Shown here one piece after another: positions 31,864 to 40,277 of a stretch of DNA of 64,000 nucleotides. Each line of letters begins with the position of its first letter. Positions within the stretch are counted from its first letter, which is position 1. Source of the stretch: Pseudomonadales bacterium (GTDB taxonomy: Bacteria > Pseudomonadota > Gammaproteobacteria > Pseudomonadales > Halieaceae); the NCBI GenBank assembly GCA_024234815.1, contig JACKNO010000001.1, positions 1,488,001 to 1,552,000 on the forward strand. Direction: 5' to 3'. Under the pieces are notes generated by a model. The model saw nothing but the letters and a program-made list of their open reading frames with translations. It searched no databases and was not told where the DNA came from. A program made the translations under genes and the position numbers.

Positions 31864-33329
31864 ACGCCGATACCGCCATCCTGGTCGCCATCAGCCTGCC
31901 AATGGTCATCGCCCTGGGTATCGCCGTGGCGGGACGATTCTCGGACAACCTGCGCGAGGCGGTTACCCTGTTCGGCGCCGCCGGTCTGGCCTGGGTGGTG
32001 TGGGGCATGTTGCCGGACCTGTTCGCGGGACATCGTCCGGCAGTGGAGGTCAGCCAGCTCATGCCCGGGATATCCATCGCGTTCCGGGTGGAGCCGTTGG
32101 GCATGCTGTTCGCCGCGCTCGCCTCCGGGTTGTGGATCATCAACTCGGTGTACTCCATTGGCTACATGCGCGCCAACAAGGAGAAGAATCAGACGCGCTT
32201 TTACTGCTGTTTTGCCCTGGCCCTCGCCGCCACCATGGGCGTCGCATTCGCCGGGAACCTGTTTACCCTGTTCCTGTTCTATGAGGCGCTGACGCTGTCG
32301 ACCTACCCCCTGGTCTCCCACAAGGGCGATGCGGCCACTGTGCGCTCTGCACGCATCTACCTGGGAGTGCTGCTGTGTACCTCTATCGGGCTTTTCCTGC
32401 CCGCTATTATCTGGACTTACAAGGTCGCCGGTACCGGCGATTTCACCGTCGGCGGCATTCTCGCCGGCCATATCGGCGGGGCGGATGTAGGGCTGCTGCT
32501 CGGCCTGTTCGTTTTCGGCGTGGGCAAGGCGGCGGTGATGCCCGTCCATCGCTGGCTGCCGGCGGCGATGGTGGCGCCCACCCCGGTCAGTGCGCTGTTG
32601 CATGCGGTAGCGGTGGTCAAGGCCGGCGTGTTTACGATCACCAAGATTATTGTCTACGTGTTCGGCGTCGACTTCCTGTTCGCCGAACCGAGCTCCAGCT
32701 GGCTGGTCTACGCGGCGGCTTTCACCATTATTGCGGCCAGCGTGGTGGCGCTGCGCCAGCAGAATCTGAAGCGCCTGCTGGCGTACTCCACGGTGGCACA
32801 ACTTTCGTACGTGGTGATGGCCGCGGCGGTACTGAAACCACTGGCGGAGGTGGGTGCGGCCGTCCACATGGTGGCGCACGCCTTTGGCAAGATCACCCTG
32901 TTCTTCGCCGCCGGTGCGATATACACCGCCGCCAGGAAGACCGAACTTGGCCAGCTGCGCGGTATCGGGCGGCGGATGCCGTGGACCATGGGCGCGTTTA
33001 CGGTGGGCGCGCTGAGCATGATCGGCGTGCCGCCTACGGGCGGCTTTGTCTCCAAGTGGTATATCCTCGCCGGCGCCTTCGAGGCTGGAAACCTGGTGGC
33101 CATATTCACCATCATCGCCAGTACGGCACTCAACGCCGCCTACTTCCTGCCGATTGTTTACATGGCCTGGTTCGCCACCGAGGAAGCGGGGTCGAAAGCG
33201 CACGGGGAGGCGCCGCCGATGGTGGTGCTGGCGCTCACCGCCACGGCCCTGCTGACGCTGGGATTCTTTTTCTTCAACGGGCCGGTGATCGAACTCGAAT
33301 CGCAAGTAGTGCGTGAGGTAGCGCAATGA
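31860..33329 (+). CDS. Second NuoL/M-like antiporter subunit (MnhA-N/D paralogue)
   Basis: A 489-residue NuoL/M/N-type subunit starting at GTG with a four-base overlap. It keeps the channel residues: FYEALTLSTYPLVSHKG (Glu), GVGKAAVMPVHRWLPAAMVA (TM7 Lys), HAVAVVKAGVF and MVAHAFGKITLFFAAG. It resembles the N-terminal part of MnhA more than D, and with the DUF4040 domain in MnhB it would supply what the missing full-length MnhA normally gives. It should form one of the proton or sodium paths of the complex. Confidence 0.88.
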   Translation: MNADTAILVAISLPMVIALGIAVAGRFSDNLREAVTLFGAAGLAWVVWGMLPDLFAGHRPAVEVSQLMPGISIAFRVEPLGMLFAALASGLWIINSVYSIGYMRANKEKNQTRFYCCFALALAATMGVAFAGNLFTLFLFYEALTLSTYPLVSHKGDAATVRSARIYLGVLLCTSIGLFLPAIIWTYKVAGTGDFTVGGILAGHIGGADVGLLLGLFVFGVGKAAVMPVHRWLPAAMVAPTPVSALLHAVAVVKAGVFTITKIIVYVFGVDFLFAEPSSSWLVYAAAFTIIAASVVALRQQNLKRLLAYSTVAQLSYVVMAAAVLKPLAEVGAAVHMVAHAFGKITLFFAAGAIYTAARKTELGQLRGIGRRMPWTMGAFTVGALSMIGVPPTGGFVSKWYILAGAFEAGNLVAIFTIIASTALNAAYFLPIVYMAWFATEEAGSKAHGEAPPMVVLALTATALLTLGFFFFNGPVIELESQVVREVAQ

Positions 33330-33589
33330 GCGATGAGCACAGGGTGCAGTTTTTGAGTCGGCCACGGGTGGTTCGCCGCCTGTGGTGGCTGTTCGCGGTG
33401 CTGCTGGCACTCACGGTGTTGGCCCAGGCTGTTTTTTACGTGAAGGGCTATTTTACTGTCGATGGCTGGTTCGGCTTTGGCGCCGTGTACGGCTTTCTTT
33501 GTTGCCTGCTGATGGTGTTGCTCGCCAGGGTGTTGGGCGCTGTTCTGAAACGCCCGCGGGACTACTACCGGGAGCGCGACGATGCCTGA
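33326..33589 (+). CDS. Small two-helix membrane protein of the antiporter operon
   Basis: An 87-residue protein with a basic N-terminus (SRPRVVRRLWW), two membrane helices (LFAVLLALTVLAQAVF and FGAVYGFLCCLLMVLLARVL) and a basic tail. It overlaps the genes on both sides by four and eight bases, so it is translated with them. I know similar small proteins in this position of some Mrp-like operons but no assigned function; it may be an assembly or bridging subunit between the second and third large subunits. Confidence 0.75.
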   Translation: MSDEHRVQFLSRPRVVRRLWWLFAVLLALTVLAQAVFYVKGYFTVDGWFGFGAVYGFLCCLLMVLLARVLGAVLKRPRDYYRERDDA

Positions 33590-35288
33590 GCTGTTCTCGC
33601 CAGCCCTGATAATGATAGCGGCGGCCATCGCCATTGGCCCCGCGCGCGGTCACCTGCGCACGGGGCTGGTGCTGATGGCGCCGCTGCTGACGCTCTGGGC
33701 GATATGGCAGGTACCCGACGGCGTGCAGGACACGGTCAGGTTCCTCTCCTATCAGATCGAACCCGTGGAGGGCGGCCCCCTGCGGCGCCTGTTCGCCACC
33801 GTGTTCGCCCTGATGGCGTTCGTCGGCGGCCTGTACGCGTTTCGCCTGGCCAGGTGGTATGAGCTGGCGGCGGCCTATGCATACGCGGCCGGTGCCATCG
33901 GCGTCAGCTTTGCGGGAGACCTTATCACCCTGTTCCTCTACTGGGAGCTGATGGCCCTGTTCTCCACCGTGGTGGTGTGGTGCGGCGGCACCCCGGGTGC
34001 CCGGGCCGCGGGTATCCGCTACGCCATCATGCACCTGCTTGGGGGTGTGGTATTGAAGGTGGGTATCGAGGGTGTCGTCGTCAGTACCGGTTCGATCCAG
34101 ATCAGGCCAATGCTGGCGCATGATTTCAATAGCTGGATGATTCTCTGCGGAATCCTGATTAACGCGGCGGCGCCGCCGCTGTCAGCCTGGCTGGCGGATG
34201 CCTACCCGGAGTCCTCGCCCACCGGTTCGGTCTTCCTGTCGGCGTTTACCACCAAGACCGCTGTTCTGGCACTGCTGCTACTGTTTCCGGGGGAGCCCGT
34301 GCTCATTGGTGTCGGCCTGTTCATGGTCATGTACGGCATCATGTACGCCTTGCTGGAAAACGATATCCGTCGGATCCTGGCCTATTCCATCGTCAACCAG
34401 GTGGGTTTCATGGTCTGTGCCGTGGGTGTCGGCACAGAGCTGGCGTTGAACGGGGCGGCGGCCCATGCTTTCGCCCATATTATCTACAAGGCGCTGCTGT
34501 TCATGAGCGCGGGGGTGGTGATCTACCGCACCGGCAAAAATCGCTGCTCGGAACTGGGCGGCCTGTACCAGACCATGCCGCTCACCACTGTTTGCTGCAT
34601 CATCGGCGCCCTGTCCATCTCCAGCTTTCCGTTGACCTCGGGTTTCACCACCAAGAGCATGATTTCCCAGGCGGCGGCCAACCAGGAGCTGGTGTGGGTG
34701 TATATGCTGCTCACCGCCGCCTCGGCGGGTGTTTTCCTGCACGCGGGTATCAAGTTCCCCTGGTTTGTTTTCTTCCAGCGCGACTCGGGCCTGCGCCCCA
34801 AGGACGCGCCCTGGAACATGGCCCTTGCCATGCTGATCTTTTCGGTACTGTGTATTGCCATCGGGGTTTACCCGCAATGGCTGTACCAGTTTCTGCCATA
34901 CCCGGTGGATTACCAGGCCTATACTGCTGGCAAAGTGGTTTTTTACCTGCAACTGTTACTGTTCTCCGGTCTGGCATTTTTCCTGCTGCTGCCGCTGATG
35001 AAGCGCACCGAGACGATAAGCCTCGATGTCGACTGGTTGTGGCGGCGCGCGGCGCCCGCATTGATCGGGTGGCTGGCGGTTTTCGTGCGACCGATGCAGG
35101 TGGCTTTCAGCCGTTTCATGGAGGCGTGCAGGCGCTCTTTCGCGAGTTTCGCGGTACGCTATCTAGGCCAGCCACATACGGCGGACAGCGACGAGCATGG
35201 TCTGTTCGCGCGCTCCTGGCGCATCGGTACCACCGCCCTGTGGATCGCTATACTCCTGTCCGCATACGTGCTGGTCTATTACATCTGA
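33582..35288 (+). CDS. Third NuoL/M-like antiporter subunit with altered TM7
   Basis: A 568-residue NuoL/M/N-like subunit. The acidic helix is present (FLYWELMALFSTVVVWCGG), the TM8 Lys is present (SAFTTKTAVLAL) and HAFAHIIYKALLFMSAG fits the third block. In the TM7 motif, where relatives have GK-x-A-x-x-P-L-x-x-WL, this protein reads INAAAPPLSAWLADAYPESS, so the key lysine is Asn. The proton path through this subunit may therefore be changed or inactive. A C-terminal extension of about 90 residues (after PLMKRTETISLDVDWLWRR) ends in a final helix, recalling the NuoL lateral arm in a shorter form. It is the last gene of the operon. Confidence 0.88.
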   Translation: MPELFSPALIMIAAAIAIGPARGHLRTGLVLMAPLLTLWAIWQVPDGVQDTVRFLSYQIEPVEGGPLRRLFATVFALMAFVGGLYAFRLARWYELAAAYAYAAGAIGVSFAGDLITLFLYWELMALFSTVVVWCGGTPGARAAGIRYAIMHLLGGVVLKVGIEGVVVSTGSIQIRPMLAHDFNSWMILCGILINAAAPPLSAWLADAYPESSPTGSVFLSAFTTKTAVLALLLLFPGEPVLIGVGLFMVMYGIMYALLENDIRRILAYSIVNQVGFMVCAVGVGTELALNGAAAHAFAHIIYKALLFMSAGVVIYRTGKNRCSELGGLYQTMPLTTVCCIIGALSISSFPLTSGFTTKSMISQAAANQELVWVYMLLTAASAGVFLHAGIKFPWFVFFQRDSGLRPKDAPWNMALAMLIFSVLCIAIGVYPQWLYQFLPYPVDYQAYTAGKVVFYLQLLLFSGLAFFLLLPLMKRTETISLDVDWLWRRAAPALIGWLAVFVRPMQVAFSRFMEACRRSFASFAVRYLGQPHTADSDEHGLFARSWRIGTTALWIAILLSAYVLVYYI

Positions 35289-35383
35289 AGCTGCTGCAAT
35301 CTGTTGGCGCTGGGGACGCAATGGAGGCGGACTAAGCCAAATGCGGCTTGATTCGGTCAGTCCCTCTGCGCACGGGTACGGGC

Positions 35384-35689
35384 TCAGCCGGAGGGGAGGA
35401 TATCCTCCAGGCCGGCAAGCTGCATCTGGCCCCGCAGGCCCTCCGGGATATTCTCGATGACGAGGTGCTTGTCCATCGTGCGGGCGGTGCGCAACCAGCT
35501 CAGCAGCAGTGCCATAACCGCGCTGTTGCAGCGATTCAAACCGCTGAAATCGAGGTGGCAAACGGCTGGAGCCTGTTCGCGCAGCCAGTGCTCTCCCTCC
35601 GGTTCAAGTGCAACCACACTGGCAAAATCCACGTCGCCGATCACGCACATTCGACCGCCTTTAAGCACCAGTTGTGCCGGCTCGCTCAA
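35384..35689 (-). CDS. mlaB: STAS-domain protein, MlaB-like
   Basis: A 101-residue STAS protein (VIGDVDFASVVALE, HLDFSGLNRCNSAVMALLLS). The motif DFSGLNRCNSA is the position where anti-sigma-antagonist relatives carry a Ser/Thr. In the Mla lipid transport complex MlaB binds the MlaF ATPase and stabilises it. The start is TTG, overlapping the mlaC stop by two bases. It closes the mlaFEDCB operon and is convergent with the antiporter operon. Confidence 0.85.
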   Translation of the reverse strand: MSEPAQLVLKGGRMCVIGDVDFASVVALEPEGEHWLREQAPAVCHLDFSGLNRCNSAVMALLLSWLRTARTMDKHLVIENIPEGLRGQMQLAGLEDILPSG

Positions 35690-36420
35690 TTGGTGGCCCC
35701 TGGCTTGTCCTGCCCCTCGGCGGATTCATTGTGAAGCATCAACTCAACCCAGTGGTCGACCACATAATCGATATCGCCCTTGTGGTTTTCCACGGCCTCG
35801 GCGAACTGGCTGCGATAGACTTCGCCGAGGTTGATATTTTCAACAATCACATTGGCTATCATCCAGCCGCCGTCCTTTGCCTTGATCAGGCTGTATTGAA
35901 CGAGGTATGTCTGGTTTTTTCGGTCGTGTATTGTCTGCTGGAGGCTCGCCCTGTCGGCGCTCTCGTTGCCGGTATTGATCCGGGCAAGCTCAATGGTTTC
36001 ACCGTCTGCCTTGAGCAGGGCGTCGGCGTACTTGACCATCCATACGCGCTTCAGGGCGACAGCGAAGCGGGCGACCCTGTCACGAAAAGCCGCTTTCTCC
36101 GCCTCGGTTGGTAGTGAGTTATACAACCTTGAGCTGGCGTAAGTGGCCATGACCCCTCTGGCAAAGTACTGCATATCCATCACCTGGTCGATCACGCCGG
36201 TAACTTCCGCGTAATAGCGCTCACGGTCCTGGGCTGCATATTCACGGGCGGCCTTGGATATCACCAGCAACTCGGCGGTGGCTTCTTGCAACATGGTCTC
36301 CGGGTCGGCGCGAGAAATATGCTTGAGGGAACTGGTCGTTGCGTCATCCGCCTGCGCCACCGTAGCCAGTATGAGTGTCGACGATAGAAGCAGCCCTAGT
36401 GCCGTTATCCTGAATTTCAT
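35686..36420 (-). CDS. mlaC: Periplasmic phospholipid shuttle MlaC
   Basis: A 244-residue protein from the ATG at 36420 (the frame opens at 36477 without a leader). Signal peptide: ALGLLLSSTLILATVAQA. The mature part fits the MlaC/Ttg2D family: MDMQYFARGVMATYASSR, FALKRVW-like helices, YLVQYSLIKAKDGGWMIANV and IVENINLGEVYRSQF. MlaC carries phospholipids between MlaA at the outer membrane and the MlaFEDB transporter at the inner membrane. It has a somewhat longer acidic C-terminus (NESAEGQDKPGATN). Confidence 0.9.
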   Translation of the reverse strand: MKFRITALGLLLSSTLILATVAQADDATTSSLKHISRADPETMLQEATAELLVISKAAREYAAQDRERYYAEVTGVIDQVMDMQYFARGVMATYASSRLYNSLPTEAEKAAFRDRVARFAVALKRVWMVKYADALLKADGETIELARINTGNESADRASLQQTIHDRKNQTYLVQYSLIKAKDGGWMIANVIVENINLGEVYRSQFAEAVENHKGDIDYVVDHWVELMLHNESAEGQDKPGATN

Positions 36421-36448
36421 AATTTTCCCGCGAGTATTGGCCGAACGT

Positions 36449-36913
36449 TCATTTTTTGTCGCTGAAATTGGTAACAAATTTGCCGATCAGGTCTTCCAGG
36501 ATCATGGCGGACTGGGTGTCCTTGATCGTATCGCCTTCCTTCAGTATGTCCTCCGACCCGCCCACCGCAATACTGACGTACTGCTCTCCCAGCACGCCGG
36601 CAGTCTTGATCGAGGCGATACTGTCGGTGGTGAGGTAGTCGGCCTTCTTGTCTATCGCCATATCCACCACCGCCCGAACGCTGATGGGGTCGATGTGGAT
36701 GGCGGTGACTCGCCCTATGCTGACGCCAGCCACCATCACCTTGGCCCTGGGTGTCAGTCCCGCCACCGTGTTGAACTGTGCCGAGAGTTTGTAGGTATCC
36801 CGGCGCGCATCTTCGAAGCTGAGGCCGCTGATCTGGATCACAAGGAAAGAAATGGCGACGATGCCCAGCAGGATAAACGCTCCCACGGAAATTTCGATAT
36901 TGCGCGACTGCAT
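36449..36913 (-). CDS. mlaD: Mla MCE protein MlaD
   Basis: A 154-residue single-pass protein: an N-terminal membrane helix (FILLGIVAISFLVIQISGL) and one MCE domain (YKLSAQFNTVAGLTPRAKVM, GVSIGRVTAIHIDP, IKTAGVLGEQYVSIAVGGSE). MlaD hexamers form the periplasmic ring of the lipid transporter. The MCE pore loop is present. It sits directly after mlaE, with the ATG adjoining the mlaE stop. Confidence 0.93.
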   Translation of the reverse strand: MQSRNIEISVGAFILLGIVAISFLVIQISGLSFEDARRDTYKLSAQFNTVAGLTPRAKVMVAGVSIGRVTAIHIDPISVRAVVDMAIDKKADYLTTDSIASIKTAGVLGEQYVSIAVGGSEDILKEGDTIKDTQSAMILEDLIGKFVTNFSDKK

Positions 36914-37696
36914 CTAATCTACCCCGAACATGATTGCGGTCAGAAGAAAATCCATGGCCAGCACGGCCAGGGAAGAATACACCACCGTGCGGGTGGTGGC
37001 GGTGCTGATGCCCTCGGGAGTCGGGTCTGCGTCGAAACCCTCGAACACCGCGATCCAGGTGACTACCACCCCGAAGGCAAAGGCCTTGATAACGCCGTTG
37101 AGCACATCCTCGCGCAGCTGGACGCTGGCCTGCATATTCGACCAGAACGAGCCCGCGTCCACGTCCAGCCAACTGACGCCGACGGCCACCGCTCCCAGGA
37201 TGGCAACCATGTTAAAAACCTGGGCGAGTATGGGCATGGCGAGAATGCCGGCCCACAAGCGGGGTCTGGCGACCCTGCGCAGGGGATCAACCCCAATCAT
37301 TTCCATCGCGGCCAGTTGTTCCGTGGCCTTCATCAGGCCGATTTCGGCGGTGAGGGCGGAGCCCGCCCTGCCCGCAAACAGCAGGGCAGCGACCACCGGC
37401 CCCAGTTCACGCAACAGGGTCAGCGACACCATCTGCCCCAGGGCGGACTCCGCGCCGAAACGCACCAGCACCGTGTAGCCCTGCAGTGCCAGTACCATAC
37501 CGATCAGCACGCCCGATACGACGATGATGACGAGGGAATAAACCCCGACGAAATGCAACTGGCGCAGCAGCAGCCCGGGGCCGTAGCGCCAGTCCGGAGG
37601 ACCCCACAGTGCCTGCGCCAGCAGGATCCCGGCCCGGCCGAAGCCGGCGGCCACGTCAAGCCCGGTGCGCCCCAGTTGTTGCAGGTAGGTCAGCAA
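36914..37696 (-). CDS. mlaE: Mla permease MlaE
   Basis: A 260-residue MlaE/PF02405 permease with five or six membrane helices. Family motifs: ELGPVVAALLFAGRAGSALT, then EIGLMKATEQLAAMEMIGVD and VVTWIAVFEGFDADPTPEGI. It forms the membrane dimer linking the MlaF ATPase to the MlaD ring. The start is TTG, directly abutting the mlaF stop. Confidence 0.93.
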   Translation of the reverse strand: MLTYLQQLGRTGLDVAAGFGRAGILLAQALWGPPDWRYGPGLLLRQLHFVGVYSLVIIVVSGVLIGMVLALQGYTVLVRFGAESALGQMVSLTLLRELGPVVAALLFAGRAGSALTAEIGLMKATEQLAAMEMIGVDPLRRVARPRLWAGILAMPILAQVFNMVAILGAVAVGVSWLDVDAGSFWSNMQASVQLREDVLNGVIKAFAFGVVVTWIAVFEGFDADPTPEGISTATTRTVVYSSLAVLAMDFLLTAIMFGVD

Positions 37697-38506
37697 TTAG
37701 ACTTTCTCCATCTGCAGGTCGTGGTGGTACTCCGGCGCGGGGTAGTGAAAGGGCACGGGCCCATCCGGCAATCCCTGCAGGAACTGGGATACCCGGGCAT
37801 CCTTGCTGTTCCTCACCGAGTCAGGCGTGCCCTGGCCGATGATGCGGCCTTCTGTCAGGACATAAATGTAATCTGAGATCGACAGGGTCTCGGCAATATC
37901 GTGGGACACGATGATACAGGTGCAGCCCATGGCCCGGTTGATCCGGCGGATTAAATCCCGCAGGACTCCGGCGAAGATCGGGTCCTGCCCGACAAAAGGC
38001 TCGTCGTACATGATCAGCTCCGGGTCCAGGATGATTGCCCGCGCCAGCGCCGCCCGGCGCGCCATGCCGCCGGAGAGTTCCGCCGGCATCAGGTCCCGGG
38101 CGCCCCGCAGGCCTACCGCATGCAGTTTCATCAGCACCAGGTCGCGGATCATACTCTCGGGCAGGTCGGTGTGCAGGCGCAGGGGGAAGGCGACGTTCTC
38201 GTAGACGGAGAGGTCCGTGAACAGGGCCCCGGACTGGAACAACATACCCATACGCTCACGCAAGGCGAAGAGTTCCTTGCGGTGCAGGCGGGTGATATCG
38301 GTCCCGTCGAATAGAATGGTCCCCCGGTCCGCGCGCAACTGACTGCTTATCAGGCGCAGCAGGGTTGTCTTGCCACAACCGCTGGGTCCCAGAATGGCGG
38401 TGATCTTGCCTCTGGGAATGTGTATGTCGAGCGAGTCCAGAATCAGTCGCTGCCCGCGACTGAAGCTCAGGTCCCGCGTCTCTACCAGGTTTTGGGGCAT
38501 GGCCAT
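37697..38506 (-). CDS. mlaF: Mla ATPase MlaF
   Basis: An ABC ATPase of 269 residues from the ATG at 38506; a GTG at 38539 is also in frame. Walker A GPSGCGKTTLL, signature LSGGM (family-typical in ELSGGMARRAALARA), Walker B IIMYDEPF-like LIMYDEPF and switch His in VSHDIAE. It powers lipid movement by the Mla complex. First gene of the operon. Confidence 0.93.
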   Translation of the reverse strand: MAMPQNLVETRDLSFSRGQRLILDSLDIHIPRGKITAILGPSGCGKTTLLRLISSQLRADRGTILFDGTDITRLHRKELFALRERMGMLFQSGALFTDLSVYENVAFPLRLHTDLPESMIRDLVLMKLHAVGLRGARDLMPAELSGGMARRAALARAIILDPELIMYDEPFVGQDPIFAGVLRDLIRRINRAMGCTCIIVSHDIAETLSISDYIYVLTEGRIIGQGTPDSVRNSKDARVSQFLQGLPDGPVPFHYPAPEYHHDLQMEKV

Positions 38507-38610
38507 CAGACACTCTAACGTGAATTTGGTTCGCCGCACGGGTGCAGTAAAGTCCCGCTGGGGGCTTCAGCCCAGGGTGCGCTACTCCCTCGTGTATTAC
38601 CCGTCCATTT

Positions 38611-38847
38611 TTACTGGCTAGCGATATAACTCACAAGAACAATTAGTCCAGTGACTATCAGTGCAAAGTAAAGCGCGGCTGCCAAAAACACATGTAATCC
38701 GTTGGCCCGGTCAAAATCATTGACCCTTTGCTTGCGCTTGCGCACGCCCAGGTGGCCAGACAGAATAACAATTGCGAGTTCTCTAATTGACAGCGGTTGC
38801 TTGCTGTCGCAGTCGTTATTCTCTGCCTGGTCGTTTACCTCATCCAT
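38611..38847 (-). CDS. DUF2970 small membrane protein
   Basis: A 78-residue protein with the DUF2970 pattern: a helix AIVILSGHLGVRKRKQRVND where relatives have LxAxFGVQSxKNRExDF, then a single membrane helix FLAAALYFALIVTGLIVLVS. The function of the family is unknown. It overlaps the end of the SpeE-like gene by eight bases and is probably co-transcribed with it. Confidence 0.7.
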   Translation of the reverse strand: MDEVNDQAENNDCDSKQPLSIRELAIVILSGHLGVRKRKQRVNDFDRANGLHVFLAAALYFALIVTGLIVLVSYIASQ

Positions 38848-39700
38848 TGCTGTTGGCTCTTACCGCGTTGGACCCGGCAGATCTGAGCTTGAACATCCGC
38901 GCAAAGCTCTGGGCGAGGCAGACGTCAAACCGCTGTTCCAGTTGCGCCAGGCTGTCGCGGTATGCAGTTAACGGTTGGGCCAATGCCTGTTTTCCGCACA
39001 TCACCACATAATTCTCGCTGCTTGTTCTGCAGCACACGACTTCAGCAAAGAGGGCACACATCTGCTGCATATAAGGCTGGTCGAATTCCGGAAGCTGGTG
39101 AAAGTTGATGACCAGCCAGCCATCCGCTGTTAATAGCTGCCAGGATTGCTCCAGAAATTCAGTCGTACTTTGAAATTCCTCCATCGAATACGCCTGGTAC
39201 ATGTCGGCAAACAGTATGTCCGTGGAATTTGCCGGTACATCTTTTATGTAGTCAATGCCATTGCGATTGTGCATGGTGATTCGTTCATCATTGGGAACGG
39301 CGAAATGTCCAAGTGCGATACGAATGACACTCGCTCGCAACTCTACAACCTGAAACCGGCATTGGCTGCAGTGCTTGTGCAATACCCGCAGGAGACTTCC
39401 GCCACCCAGGCCGAGCAGGGTGACGTGTTCTGGTTCCTTGAACATCAAAGCCAGCAGCATTACCTGGGTATAGTCATGTACGAGGGCGAATGGATTGTCA
39501 ACACGCATGGCGCTTTGCTCAAAGAGCGAGTCAAAGGACAAAATACGCAGGCCGTCGTATTCCCGCACCACGACCGTACCGAAGGCGTCTTTTGTGCGAT
39601 AGATTTCTTTCTCCCTGTGGCCGGCAAGGGTGAGTTGAGCAATCAGGTCTTTCAGGAGTGGCATCCTTTGTAAGCTTGGGTCCAGGCGGAGTTCAGGCAT
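38840..39700 (-). CDS. Spermidine-synthase-like aminopropyl/methyltransferase fold protein
   Basis: A 286-residue Rossmann protein resembling the SpeE family. The SAM-binding glycine loop is LLGLGGGSLLRVL near residues 94-106, followed by an acidic end of strand 2 (FQVVELRASVIRIAL), then DYIKDVPANSTDILFADMY as the D-x-x-x-x-D/Y block. The YDGLR/LSFDS start matches the family's N-terminal strand. The catalytic D in the usual D-x-x-D-P is replaced by the ADMYQ sequence, so aminopropyl transfer is not certain; many such proteins are uncharacterised methyltransferase-fold relatives. No polyamine gene is nearby. Confidence 0.75.
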   Translation of the reverse strand: MPELRLDPSLQRMPLLKDLIAQLTLAGHREKEIYRTKDAFGTVVVREYDGLRILSFDSLFEQSAMRVDNPFALVHDYTQVMLLALMFKEPEHVTLLGLGGGSLLRVLHKHCSQCRFQVVELRASVIRIALGHFAVPNDERITMHNRNGIDYIKDVPANSTDILFADMYQAYSMEEFQSTTEFLEQSWQLLTADGWLVINFHQLPEFDQPYMQQMCALFAEVVCCRTSSENYVVMCGKQALAQPLTAYRDSLAQLEQRFDVCLAQSFARMFKLRSAGSNAVRANSNG

Positions 39701-39905
39701 TGTCCAGCCCGGCCACCCCTATTCGCGGGGCTTGGAGTGGTCGCGCGGGGCCCAAATATACAATGGCCCCGGCCGGGTTCGGCTTGGTAGCGGCTAGACC
39801 CCACCGCGTTGCGCTGTCCGCGACACTGCAGATGGCGCCGACCCTGGCGGGCGAGCATCCGCTGGCATCGGCGGGCTGTAATCAGGTCCAGAAGACAGGC
39901 GGAAA

Positions 39906-40112
39906 TTAAGGCGCCTGGTCCTGGGAGCTGGTGGGCTGTTCATTCAGAACCTCCTCGCGCCACTCGGCACCCATTTTTTCTTCGATATAATCGCGCATGA
40001 ACTGCCTGATCTTTTGGGAGGGGGTTACGTCCTCCAGTGCGCAAAGTTTTTCAAAGGCTGCCTTTTTATTTGGATCGACCAGCAGTGTTAATCGGGCTGT
40101 GCGCTTTTCCAT
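39906..40112 (-). CDS. Small ribbon-helix-helix-like protein
   Basis: A 68-residue protein with a short beta segment (ARLTLLVDPNKKAAFEKLCA) and helix-turn-helix spacing (DVTPSQKIRQFMRDYIEE) fitting RHH DNA-binding proteins of the CopG/Arc kind. Start ATG without a strong ribosome site. No toxin partner gene is adjacent, so it is more likely a stand-alone regulator than an antitoxin. Confidence 0.65.
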   Translation of the reverse strand: MEKRTARLTLLVDPNKKAAFEKLCALEDVTPSQKIRQFMRDYIEEKMGAEWREEVLNEQPTSSQDQAP

Positions 40113-40277
40113 GGTAATGACTCATTAAAGACCCGGTGGGGCCTCGATTTACAGAACATTGAATTATCATACTATTCTAATAATCGTGACCTTTCCAACA
40201 CCCTTTGCAATTTGCAAAAGCCTCCACAAGTCATCGGCGTGGCGATTTGAGCCGGGCAAGGCGTGGGGACCCGGAGC

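Noticed and set aside
31692..33410. Minus-strand frame of 572 codons opposite the antiporter genes
   Set aside because: GC-rich shadow of two overlapping real genes; composition unlike any protein family.
36254..37876. Plus-strand frame of 540 codons across the mla genes
   Set aside because: Antisense to four well-supported mla genes; no recognisable motif.
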